Below are positions 46,321 to 56,391 of a DNA stretch of 64,000 nucleotides, piece after piece (the first letter of the stretch is position 1; each line of letters starts with the position of its first letter). The notes under the pieces were generated by a model. That model had not been told where the DNA came from. It worked only from the letters and a program-made list of their open reading frames with translations, and made no database searches. A program made the translations under genes and the position numbers. Origin of the DNA: Collybiopsis luxurians FD-317 M1 (lineage: Eukaryota > Basidiomycota > Agaricomycetes > Agaricales > Omphalotaceae); the NCBI GenBank assembly GCA_000827265.1, contig KN834777.1, positions 118,249-182,248 on the forward strand, written 5' to 3'.

Positions 46321-48200
46321 TTGCCAAAGGCTCCGACTCCAACTCAAATCTTAGTGATTCTGATGTGGACAATCTATTCAAAACTTGTAGTGCCGCTTCC
46401 ACTGACACCGATCCCAATGACCCCTTGTTTGGTCTTGCCGATGAAGATAATGATGGACCACCGCCTCTTGCTCCTGTCTCCGATTCTTCCGATGATGATG
46501 AAACCCCATCCCTCCAACCTGTCTCTGACTCTGATGACTCTGAGGGTGAATACTATGCCCACAGGAGCCCACGCTATCCCTTTGGGAGAGCCGCTCTAGA
46601 CTGCGCTGAAGCATGTGCCGAACTTATGCTCAAGTTATATCATTGGGATGCCGAAGCTGACGTATGGTATGATCAGTCCATCTACCACAAAGCCCGTGGA
46701 ACTCTCGAACCTACCTGTGTGGTAGCCGCCGACACAAATCTCCGTGACGTCTATATCTCTTCTGACAAACTTGCTCTACTCGATTTAGCAAATCACATTA
46801 CTCCAGAAGATGAGAGCTGTACCTTTACACACATCCTGGACTCGGGCTGTACGAAACATATATCCCCCAATCCGTCACTCTTTGAGAGTATCGAGTGCTG
46901 TACTCTGAGGCAATTTAACACTGCCAACAAGACATTCTTTGAAGCTACTCACTGTGGAGAGGCTTCCATTCCGATTCAGTCCAACAATCTCATGCTACCG
47001 AACACTCTCTACATTCCTGAGTTAGCCAACACCCTCATTTCTATCAGATGTCTTGACGATGCTGGATACACCGTCACCTTTGGCAATGGGAAGGCCGAGA
47101 TCAGATACAAAGATGGCACACTCGTTGGCACCATACCCAAATCCAATGGACTGTATCGTATCGTCAGCACTGAGGAAGCTGATGCCGCTGTTGAGATGCT
47201 CACCTTGGATGAACTCCACCGACGCATGGGTCACATCTCCCACCGAGCTGCAGAAAATCTTGTCCGTGGAGGTTTTGTCGATGGTGTTGCTTTAGAGAGC
47301 AATGACGCACCACAGTGCGAGACGTGCATCTTTGCCAAGATGTCATGCAAACCAGTTCCAAAGGTGCGCAAAGGGGAGCGTGCCAAGGAATTTGGTGAAC
47401 AGATTCATTTGGATGTTTGGGGACCGGCAACCGTTGAATCTAAAGGAGGAAAATGTTACTTCGTCATGTTCACTGATGATCACTCCCGACTCACTCACCT
47501 GTTCTTGCTCCGTGCTAAGAGTGAAGCCTTTCAAGCTTATGTCCAATACGAATCCCTCGTCCGTAATCACCTGAAGGCCGTTATCAAAATCTTTCACTCC
47601 GATGTTGGTGGAGAATATGTCAATGAAGAATTCAAGACTCACCTGAAGAATCATGGTACCGTCCACCACTTCACTGTCCATGACACTCCCGAAGAAAATG
47701 GCGTAGCTGAACGACTCAATCTTACACTCCTTCAACGAGTCCGTGCCATGCTACACGAAAGTGGTCTGCCAAGGTCACTCTGGGCAGAAGCGCTCCACCA
47801 CGCCATTTGGTTGAAGAACCGCACCTCTACTAGTGCTCTCAGTGGAAGGACGCCGTATGAAGTTGCGTACAAATGAAAGCCAAACCTGGCTAACATTCCA
47901 GTGTGGGGTACCGAAGTTTTTGTCTTGAAGAAGAATCCAGCCAAGCTTTATGTTCAGGCTCAAATCGGACATTGGACAGGGTTCAACAATGGTGAAGAGC
48001 ATTACGAGGTCAGCCAAGGGCACAGAGTTTATTGGAAGGATACAAAGACTGTTACAGTGGAAAGGTCTATTATCTTTAGGAGGGAGGAAGGAAAGATAAA
48101 GGGTTTCATTGAAGAGGAGGAGAGTGGTATTGAAATTGAGGGGGAGAGGAACGACTCGCTGGATTCCAATTCCAATCCCAATTTCTCACCAATCCTGGAA
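46321..48200 (+). pseudogene. Copia element 2 protease and integrase
   Basis: Same frame as gag. An acidic spacer (about 46360-46550) precedes the protease at about 46837 (ILDSGCTKHI). The GAG-pre-integrase domain follows (LHRRMGHISHRAAENL, then CETCIFAKMSCKPVPK), and the integrase core has its three acidic sites in LDVWGP (about 47410), FHSDVGGEYV (about 47595) and PEENGVAERLN. One TGA at 47874-47876, where KRKP is expected, interrupts. The integrase tail continues (VWGTEVFVLKKNPAKLYV) to about 48190. This is the cleanest long ORF of the mobile genes here (503 codons open). Confidence 0.93.
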
Positions 48201-48766
48201 TGGCACATTTCAATGAAGGAAAGTGCACAATCAAGTATCTCAAGGGTACTAACGATTGGGGTATCATCTACAGACTCAAATCCAATGACGCTACAGGATG
48301 GGTTGACGCTGATGGAAATATGGCTGAAGACCGCTGTGCCGTTACCGGTTGGGTCTACACTATCGATGGTGGAGCCGTTAGTTGGGGATCACATTCCCAA
48401 ACCCTGGTCACTCTCTCCACCGCTGAATCTGAATATGTCGCCGCTACCGATGCTGCCAAGGAAGGTCTTTGGATCCGTTCATTCATTGCTCAAATCTTCA
48501 AGCCCACTTTCACACTCATTCAGAACCCAACCATTCTTAACTCTGACAACCAGGCCGCTATTGCTATCTCGAAGGACCATCAGTTCCATGGTCGTACCAA
48601 ACATATCGATGTGCAATACCACTTCATCCGATATATTATTGAAGACGGCAAGATTATTCTTGTATACTGTCCGACGGAGGAAATGATTGCAGACTCTCTG
48701 ACCAAGGTGCTGCCCAGCGCTAAGGCCAAACATTTTGCTGCAGGATTTGGACTTGGTCCAGTTTGA
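48191..48766 (+). pseudogene. Copia element 2 RNase H
   Basis: It starts at a deletion junction with NPGMAHFNEGKCTIKYLKGT, then GWVDADGNMAEDRCAVTGWV, LSTAESEYVAATDAAKEGLW and NSDNQAAIAISKDHQFHGRT, ending in TGA at 48764-48766 (the natural stop, just before the polypurine tract GAGGGGGAG). Catalytic acidic residues of copia RNase H (D in VDAD, E in AESEY, D in SDNQ) are present. The frame differs from that of the integrase, so the upstream junction is not in frame. Confidence 0.92.
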
Positions 48767-48773
48767 GGGGGAG

Positions 48774-49136
48774 TGTTGAATTATATGCTTACACCCGACA
48801 GACGCTCATTCCTATACAAACATGGACACAAGTACATTACCGCATAAACACATATACCTACCCGAGTACTTTCCGACTTGCTCCGTTCACTTCCCACAGT
48901 ATATATATATATTCATACCCGGTTACCCTGCTGCCTCAGACGCTTCGACTATCTCATTCAGGCTCTGAGGCAAGTACCTACATTTATCCTACGTTTACCT
49001 TTACTTACAGTACAATAGTCTCTGCCATTTATTACAGGTAATAAAGACACTTTGACTATCTCGTTCAGGCTCTGAGTCTCTGCCGTTTATTACAGATCCC
49101 CTGAGCCAACTTGAACGACCGAACACTTATTCAACA
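48774..49136 (+). repeat. 3' LTR of copia element 2
   Basis: Same length as the 5' LTR with no indels; 11 CpG-type transitions separate them. Confidence 0.93.
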
Positions 49137-49835
49137 CAGAAATATTCTAAATACTACAAATTATACAAAATTAGATTGCAAATATATAGTTATGCATTAT
49201 TCTTGTGTAAATGCACAATCAGAGCATTTATTTGGTGAGAATTATGCAGAGGTTTTCACTTTTTTTATGAATCACATGATGAGCTCACTGTGAACTGTCT
49301 ACAATCAAAGAAATTTTCCCATGGTCCAAACATGCACAATATTATTATAACTTATTGCATATATATTGTGTACATATGTATAGGCTTTGTACTACACAAA
49401 TATACTGTGGTCAAGTATGCTAAGTCAATACAGGGCTTATATTAGTGTAATAAATTGTACTTAAAGTATAATAACTGACTAGTAAAACTGAAGTAATAGG
49501 TAACAATAAACCATTACAGCTATATAATAAAATACAATACTACAATACATTAAAAGCAATACAAGAGTAGGATATATAGAGTAGAGTAAATAGAAGGACA
49601 GATGAAAGTATATTTTATTATTTCACATTTATGTATTGAAGCCTCAGGACACCTGAAAGATCCCCAGGGATCCTCAGGGATCCCAAGGGACTTTCAAGCT
49701 CCACGGGATTTGGGGGGTGTCCCTTGGCATCCTGGGCAGCCTATATAGCCCAGGACTCCTGAGAAGCCTTAAACTGTCTGAGGACAACCCATAACAACCC
49801 ATATGTGCCTGGGCTATAGGACATTTTTCCTGATG

Positions 49836-49988
49836 AGGCAGAACCTGTAAACAACCTCTTGAATGGATAGATTGGATTGGAGAGTACATAGCCAGGCAAT
49901 ACTATCTAAAGACATTACATCAAGCATAGAAACATGGTATGTGAGTTTGGATTTCAGCATGTCATGCTCAGCATCTTGTAAAGAGCCA
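49836..49988 (-). pseudogene. DUF6535-ankyrin gene, copy 5: short linker fragment
   Basis: A 150-bp piece stranded between two CATCAGG elements. Its minus strand matches 11730-11890 and 28530-28670 in copies 2 and 3 (AMSSLDSIAWLCTLQSN-type segment, then the LQDAEHDML side). Joining its two ends to 37556 and 52596, minus one TSD each, restores collinearity with the family. Confidence 0.85.
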
Positions 49989-50313
49989 CATCAGGAAGAG
50001 TACCCTAAGCCCAGGCAAATACAGGAAGCCTGAGGGAACCCAGGAAATTGGCCAAATCCTAGGAACCCTTAGACAATCTGGGTTGCTTGGGCTGCCTAGG
50101 CTTGCCAGGTTTTGGGTCAAATCCTAGGCTCCCTGGGAGATATTTCAGAGAAACCTGGGGGTCCTTGAGTGCTCCCTGGGGATCCCTAGGAATCTCTGAA
50201 GCAGTGATATTTTAAATACTACAAATAATACAAAATGACAGCAAATTTATGGTTATATAATAATCTAGTGTAAATCTTTAATATGAACATCTATTTGGTT
50301 GCTAAAATCCACA

Positions 50314-51213
50314 CATCAGGAAAATGACCTAAAGCCCAGGTAAATATTGGAAGCCTGAGGGAGTCTGAGAACTCCCAGAAAATAGGCCAAATCCTAGGCA
50401 CCTTCAGGTACTTTGGGTAGCTTCGGCTATCTAGGCTTCCTAGGTTTGAGGCCAAATCCTAGGCTCTCTGAGAGATATCTGAGATATCCCTAGGAGTCCC
50501 TGAGGGCTTCCTGAGGGCACCCTGGGGATCCCTGGGGATCTCTAGGACAGAGGTATTTTAAATAATACATATAATACAAAATTGTATTTCAAATATATAG
50601 CTGTGTAATAGTATTGTATAAATCTACAATAAAACATTTATTTGGCTGCAGATTCATACAGGTTTGAGCTTTTAAAATAAATCACATGATATGCTCACTG
50701 TGAGCTGTCTACAATCAAAATACTTTTCCCATGATCAAAATATGTTGACCCTTATTATAACTAATAGTATCCACACTATATATGTATTTATAGGTTCTGT
50801 ACTATCTGATATACTGTACTTGAGTATGTTAGGTTATTACAAAGCTTACACTACTATACAGTACTATATAATAGTGTACAATTATGTATAATAACTGATA
50901 ATAATCTGTAGATATAGTAGTTGAATACAAAAAGTTGAGTTAAAAATGAAAAAAGATAGAGTAGAATAATATATAGAATGAGGTATAGTGGAGTAAGAAT
51001 AGAAAGAGATGAGAACATATAATATTATTTTGCATTCACATTTTAGAGTCCTCAGGGATCCTCAGGCAACCTGAGAGTGTTCAGGAATTGGGGGGTGTCC
51101 CTTGGCATCCTGAGTAGCCTAGACAACCTAGGACTCCTGAGAAGCCTTGAGAAACCTTAGGCCATCAGATAACAACCCATATGAGCCTGGGCTATAGGAC
51201 CTTTTTCCTGATG
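50314..51213 (+). mobile_element. CATCAGG element copy C, complete (900 bp)
   Basis: Terminal inverted repeats of about 30 bp: CATCAGGAAAATGACCTAAAGC on the left, and the complement of GGACCTTTTTCCTGATG on the right. The duplication CA lies at 50312-50313 and 51214-51215. Each end carries roughly 200 bp dense in CCTNAGG and GGGATCC words; the middle is AT-rich. Inserted inside copy B. Confidence 0.9.
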
Positions 51214-51795
51214 CAGATTTTTGGTTTTAAACTAAATCATATGATGTGCTCACCGTGAACTGTCTACAATCAAAAAAATTTTCCCATGGTCAGATTATGA
51301 ATACAACTATAGTAACCCATTGTATATACACCATATACATATGTATAGGTCCTGTACTATACTTATATACTGTACTCAAGTATGTTAATACAATGCTTGT
51401 GCCACTATGCTATAGTATAATAGACTGTATTATGAAGTTTTATAACTGGCAAGAATTCACAGTTACTGTACAATGCATAACTTACTAATGTAATGCTGAA
51501 ACTAATACACCTAGGACAGGAGAATAAACTGAAGTAATGGGTGAAAATATATCACTGTGACTGTATAATACAGTACACTACACTACACCCCAATAGAATA
51601 CAGCATTACATAGAAAGTAATACAAGCAACTATGAACAATGATATTATACAAATCATCTTGGTATAGCGAGTTTTAGATTATTTACAATTTCATTGATAT
51701 TGCAGGAGCTGATAATAATTATTCACTTGCTTTATCAAGTGCCATAGCAATGATGTTTAAGTTACTCAGATTCTGCAATGTGACAGCCCACTCCA

Positions 51796-51823
51796 GTTAG
51801 GGCTAGCTTTAGCTAGCCCTAAC
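51796..51823. repeat. Perfect 13-bp hairpin
   Basis: GTTAGGGCTAGCT, two T, AGCTAGCCCTAAC. The arm begins with GTTAGGG, the telomere-like word found 40 bp downstream. Confidence 0.8.
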
Positions 51824-51862
51824 ATAATGGAGCAGGTCAGAACATTGCCAATGCTTCAGAAT

Positions 51863-51912
51863 GGTTAGGGTTAGGGTTAGGGGTCAGGGTTTGGTTAGGG
51901 GTTCAGGGTTCA
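51863..51912 (+). repeat. Interstitial telomere-like tract
   Basis: GGTTAGGGTTAGGGTTAGGG followed by degenerate TCAGGG, TTTGG and TTCAGGG units. Short, internal, and located in the insert of CATCAGG copy B. Confidence 0.75.
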
Positions 51913-51989
51913 GTTATATTGTATGGGGGACTGGCCCAGGCAGAGGCCCCAGGATGTGCAGAAGATCATGATGTACTTTGAATGAAATA

Positions 51990-52120
51990 TTGTACATTAT
52001 ATGCGGCCAGCCAATTGGCTTAATGGTTATGCACATTGCAAATAATGGTCATCTATGTAATGGCAGCTCTAGAATTCAATTCCTCAAATGGGAATTATTT
52101 ATCTTTTGCTTCTTTTAATA
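51990..52120 (+). repeat. Possible tRNA-derived SINE
   Basis: It has an A-box-like TTGGCTTAATGG near 52014 and a B-box-like GAATTCAATTCC near 52072, followed by a T/C-rich tail. There is no cloverleaf with a convincing anticodon arm, and no target duplication was found. Confidence 0.25.
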
Positions 52121-52595
52121 GAAGTAGTGGACCTCAGATTGGAGCCAAAATGGCTGACAAGTGACAGCAACTTGCAAGAGCAAGCTGATTATAATTAACA
52201 TGACTTGCAATAGCAAGTATTTTGTAAATAATTTAGGACTTGTTATAACAATGCTAATTATACAATATCTTTGTCCCTAGCTCATTACAAGGCTTGTAAT
52301 ACAAGGGCAATAGATAGACTACAATACAGAATAGAGCAAGTATAAGAAGAAACTAAAATATCTATTATTATTGTACATTCATATTTTGAAGTCTCAGGCT
52401 ACCTCAAAGCTTCCCAGGGATCCCCAGGTATTCTCAGGCTATCTGAGGGAACCTTAGTTCACGTAGGAATATGGGGGTGTCCTTTGGCACCCTGGGGCAA
52501 CCTCTGTTACTATGGTAGCCTGGATGTCCTGGTAAAGCTGAGAATCCCTTAGGTAAATCTAGAACATCCCACACTTCAGGAAATTTTTCCTGATG

Positions 52596-53476
52596 CAGGA
52601 AGAGCTTTTATTCCAGGAAACAATCTTTTGAAAGCATCATGAGGATGCATTATGTAATTAACTGGTTTGAAAAGCAGTGGTATCCTGTAAGGGTATTCCA
52701 GCCAAATTTGTATTAAGAAAATCCTCCCCAAGCACATTGAAAATGCAAAGATTGTAACTGAGCATAATGACCATTGAAGTTCAGCCACATATTATGAAAG
52801 ACCAACAAAGAAAAGTGCCAAAGATGCCTGGAGAATAAGAGGTAAGATTCCAATGATCTCTGGAACTTTCCATATGATGACCATATCTTAAGTCCTGAAA
52901 ATTTAAACTGCCTAATAACAGCTCATTCTTTGGCTTTTCCAGACAATATGGAACTGTTACACCAGTACAGATAAAAGGGCAGTGGCAAGTGACAGAGAGA
53001 GACTTGCAAAGAATAGGCCATTAATTTATAGGTCATTTTTACTTGGGAAAGTGTTGTTGAGATCAACTGAAGAAAGTGGAATAGCCTTAATCTCTGTAGC
53101 ATTTTTTGTTGCTCTGATCAGCTTGATCTGTTTCAAGAGCAATGTGGCAGTGGTATAAGAGTAGTTGGGCCGCAGAGAATTCACAGTGTCAATAACAAAT
53201 GTGGTTACAACTGCGGAGAAAAGTGCAGCCTGTAAACTTTGCCAAAGACTATTCAATGTATAATGTAGATTTATTAATGCTCACTGAATACTCACAAAAA
53301 TTAGAGGAGAGTCAATGGTATCCTTGAAGCTTTTCAGTGCTTCTTCATCATAGTTTTCAGCCTCATCAAGATAGACCTTCCAAAGCCAGGCATTGTTCTT
53401 AAACTCTCTACCCCAAGGATCTTGGGCATATTTTTCTGAATAGTTGTATGTCCAATTTCCTGCATCCAGTTGGTCA
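52596..53476 (-). pseudogene. DUF6535-ankyrin gene, copy 5: membrane domain and exon 2
   Basis: On the minus strand exon 2 (about 53458-53297) encodes the YNYSEKYAQDPWGREFKNNAW-like entry. Exon 3 begins near 53236 with ALFSAVVTTFVIDTVNSLRP, then KNDL (TM2) and a decayed TM3-TM4 to about 52598. There is a short deletion within the KQWLQAYSS region (about 52950) and other small indels (TM4 region near 52770-52790). Confidence 0.82.
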
Positions 53477-53805
53477 TGTTAAATCTATTTCCTATGTAAG
53501 TACATGAGCACTAATAGAAATAGGTAAGTAGAAAGATAAGTAAACATGGAAAGGAGATATGCACCCTCAGAACAAGAGGGGCAGAGAGGTTTTGACTCAG
53601 GTTATTTGGTAGTAGGATTGGGTGAAAGATGAGGAAGAAATAAAGTACATAAGGATATGAAGCAGCTATGCAATGCTGTTCATGTGGAAGCAAAGAGGAG
53701 CACCTACATCTGTAGGTACAGTGCCGTTGGCACAGAGCCACAGGCCACCACCACTCACATGACCAGGATGCATACTACACGTGCCCAGACACACTCAATG
53801 TAACA
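53477..53805 (+). repeat. Solo LTR, 329 bp, TSD GGTCA
   Basis: It starts TGTTAAATC and ends CAATGTAACA, flanked by GGTCA (53472-53476 and 53806-53810). It lies in intron 1 of ankyrin gene copy 5; the empty intron in copies 2-4 reads TTGGTCAAATGGTCAAT. It is unlike the other LTRs in the window. Confidence 0.85.
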
Positions 53806-53810
53806 GGTCA

Positions 53811-53990
53811 TATGGTCAATACACACCAGTGGAATGTGAAATGCTTGCCAGTATATAGTGATATGGAGGAATTCCAAAGAAGGAGGCTCCCTCATTATCC
53901 TTCTTGTTTCAGGTAAGGGTAATGAACCATGTTTTGGGATGGTTCTATCTTGTGGAGGTACATACCATGTGCCATGGATAATGGCCCATC
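53811..53990 (-). pseudogene. DUF6535-ankyrin gene, copy 5: part of exon 1
   Basis: The minus strand keeps PQDRTIPKHGSLPLPETR and the following FFGIPPY-like end with the GCAAGC splice donor (about 53843). The normal MSNQE start is absent; upstream sequence at 53960-54006 is unrelated. Confidence 0.7.
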
Positions 53991-54392
53991 CCACAAGTAT
54001 CTCCATGGGCTGTTGAGGCTGACACTCAGACCAAACTTGGTTATCTGATTACTGCAAGCTTATAGAGGTGGCCTCTGCTCATTGGCACACCAAAGAAAGT
54101 TTCAGAAAATAGTCCAAGTTATCATTCAAAATCTGGAATCTCACAGGATCATGATTTACACTTCAGTTTCTTTGCTCAATTGAAAATACTGCTAAAATGC
54201 TGCATAGTTTTTTTTTTTTTTTTTCATTCAAATTAAATAAATATGTTACACAAATTCAGCTAAAATCAAGACATATATTTGGGCATAGTAAATGTAATCT
54301 GCACAAATGAAGGTCATTGAATACACAAAGGAAGGACTTGAGATGGAAGGCTGGGAGATGTTACAAGATAATTACTGTCCACAGATCCAGAA
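53991..54392. other. Intergenic, partial SEC14-ankyrin spacer
   Basis: From about 54040 it matches the convergent spacer (compare 27190-27480), so a SEC14 copy may once have preceded ankyrin copy 6. An 18-19 base T run lies at 54209-54227. No gene. Confidence 0.5.
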
Positions 54393-56391
54393 TTATTCCT
54401 GTGCTCCAAGATCCCTTAAGAACTGTGCAATATTCTTCTCCCTATGGTCAACTGCTGCCTTCAATGCTGATCCATATTGCCCTCCTTGAATATTGATATC
54501 TGCGCCATTCTCAACTAGAAATTGTACAATATCCAAGCTGCTTAAAGCAGCAGCTTGAAGTGCTGTTCCACACTCCCCTCCTTGTATATTGACATCTGCA
54601 CCATTTTCTACCAGGAATCGGACAACCCTCAAGTTTCTCCAATAAGCTTCTGCCTGCAGTGCAGTGCCAAATCGCCCTCCTGGCAGATTGACATCTGCAT
54701 TATTTTCCACCAAGAATTGAATAATATCTAGCTTCCCAGAATGAGCTGCTGCATGCAGTGCAGTGTTATATGTTCCTGTCTGTCTATTGACATCAGCTCC
54801 ATGCTCCACAAGCAATTTTACAACATCTAGATTCATAGAAGCCGCAGCTGATAGTGCAGTACCATATGGTTCCGCTGTTGCATTGATGTCTACTCCTTTG
54901 GTCAATAAGAAATGAACAACATCCAATTTACCACTATATGCTGCCCACTGGAGTGACCTTTGACATTCATCAGTTGAATCAACCTCTGATTCAATGGTAT
55001 CATCAAGCAAAAATTGAACCATGCTCAAATGGCCATTCTTCGCAGCAATCACAGCTGCACTTTTACATTCCCTGTCATGATGTTTCTGTTTTTTTGCCCC
55101 ATATTCAACCAAAATTTTGGCAATATCCAAGTGACTAGATGCAGAGGCCTCATATAATACATCAGAATACCATTGAAGTGCCATGGAAAATTTTGATCTG
55201 TGTTGTTCTATGATGTCAATGAAGCTTTTCAATACTGTTGCATTGCCTTCATTGCCAGCCTTTAACAAAGCATTTTTTATCTGCTGATTAAATTCCGGAA
55301 AGGATACATAATCTGTTACTTGAATCCACTTTGAAATGACAAATGGCCAGATTTTGGAATCATATCTACCACTATGACTCTCCTGGATTTGTGCTAGAGC
55401 ATTGCATACTGTTTGGGATAGCATGGATATATACTTGGATTTAAGTTTGAATTTCAGTGCACAGACTAACCTTTTATGGTACCTTCTACTTTCATTGTTA
55501 CTAGGATTCAAAATTCCTTCAGAAATCCCATGCAGCGCCTGAGAAACAATCTCTGGAATAGATAAATTTGATTGCAAAGCATATAGCCAGTTAATAATAT
55601 CAATAGAGATCATTCAAATCTGGTAATATTTATATCTTCAGCACTCATATGTTCCATTCTAAGGATTTTATATTCAGCATCCTTCAAAGAGCCAGGTAGA
55701 GCTGCTGATTTGGAAAATAGCCTCTTTAAAGCCATGTATGGATGCATCATGTAATTTACTGGTTTGAAAAGCAGTGGTATCCTGTAAGGGCATTCCAACC
55801 AAATTGGTGTTAGGAAAATGCTCCCCAAGTACATTGAAAATGCAAGGATTGTAACTGTGACTGCAATCCAACAGAGTGACTGGTGCAGCTCAGATACATA
55901 TAATGAAAGGCCAACAAAGAAAATTGCTAAAGATGCATGGAGAATAAGAGGTAAGAATCCAATGATCTCTGGAACTTTCCATTTCTTCAGTCCTGAAAAT
56001 CTAAACTGCCTAATAACAGCTTTTTCTTTGGCATTTCCAGATGATACAGAACTGTATGCTTGAAGCCATTGCTTCACCAATACAGAGAGGAGAGCAGTGG
56101 CAAGTGACAGAGAGAGACTTGCAAAGAATAATCCATTTATCCACAGGTCATTTTTGCTTGGGATGACATTGTTTAAATCAACTGATGAAGGTGAGCTCCT
56201 TTATTATTCTTCTTGGGTCCTTGCGAGGATGCTGAACCATCTTTTGGAATGGTATAATTCTGTGAAGTGTGCCCAGCGATGGGGCCATGAGTAGTACCCA
56301 TATGAGCATCTTCCATTTCCACAGTGACATGTTTTTCTTGCAGTGCTTCATCTGCACTGGTATTCGCAAGGGACTGCTCCTTGTTCAACAT
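54393..56391 (-). pseudogene. DUF6535-ankyrin gene, copy 6 (exon 2 deleted, one frameshift)
   Basis: Exon 1 starts MLNKEQSLANTSADEAL at 56391. After KKNNKGAH (about 56193) the sequence jumps to SSVDLNN of exon 3, removing exon 2, TM1 and both introns. The break lies in a CTTC overlap. TM2-TM4 and RIPLLFKPVNYMMHP follow (open 55610-56080). A one-base loss at about 55612 shifts into the second ORF (54393-55613), which encodes the linker and eight ankyrin repeats (about 54393-55140) ending RDLGAQE. It is the second-best preserved copy and retains the ENNA repeat missing from the intact gene. Confidence 0.9.

Larger units (their letters stand above)
44510..49136 (+). mobile_element. Copia element 2, 4,627 bp, lacks reverse transcriptase, TSD CAGAA
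   Basis: Two 363-bp LTRs (TGTTGAATTATATGC...ATTCAACA) are flanked by CAGAA (44505-44509 and 49137-49141). Gag, protease and integrase lie in one frame, but at about 48190 the integrase C-terminal region jumps straight to the RNase H domain; the whole RT is missing. The element includes a 365-base N gap. If this form was mobile it needed RT in trans; otherwise the deletion came after insertion. Confidence 0.93.
37557..49835 (+). mobile_element. CATCAGG element copy A, interrupted by two LTR elements
   Basis: The 5' end CATCAGGAAAAGTACCTTAAG is at 37557 and the 3' end CATTTTTCCTGATG is at 49835. A 2-bp target duplication AG flanks it (37555-37556 and 49836-49837). Removing the gypsy (37635-44399), the copia (44510-49136) and one copy of each TSD leaves about 877 bp, the same size as copy C. 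It has no coding capacity. Its flanks are contiguous DUF6535 gene sequence. Confidence 0.88.
49989..52595 (+). mobile_element. CATCAGG element copy B, interrupted by copy C and a 0.67-kb insert
   Basis: It starts CATCAGGAAGAGTACCCTAAG and ends AAATTTTTCCTGATG. A 2-bp duplication CA flanks it (49987-49988 and 52596-52597); the unoccupied sequence in copy 6 reads AAAGAGCCAGGTAGAGC (about 55686), exactly the predicted empty site. Besides nested copy C, about 51640-52300 has no counterpart in copies A or C. Confidence 0.88.

Noticed and set aside
51863..51912. Chromosome end
   Set aside because: The TTAGGG tract is short, degenerate, and has genes and transposons on both sides, so it is interstitial.
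54209..54227. T run as poly(A) tail of a LINE or SINE
   Set aside because: No LINE or SINE sequence lies beside it and no target duplication is visible. It sits in the ordinary spacer and looks like a simple homopolymer.
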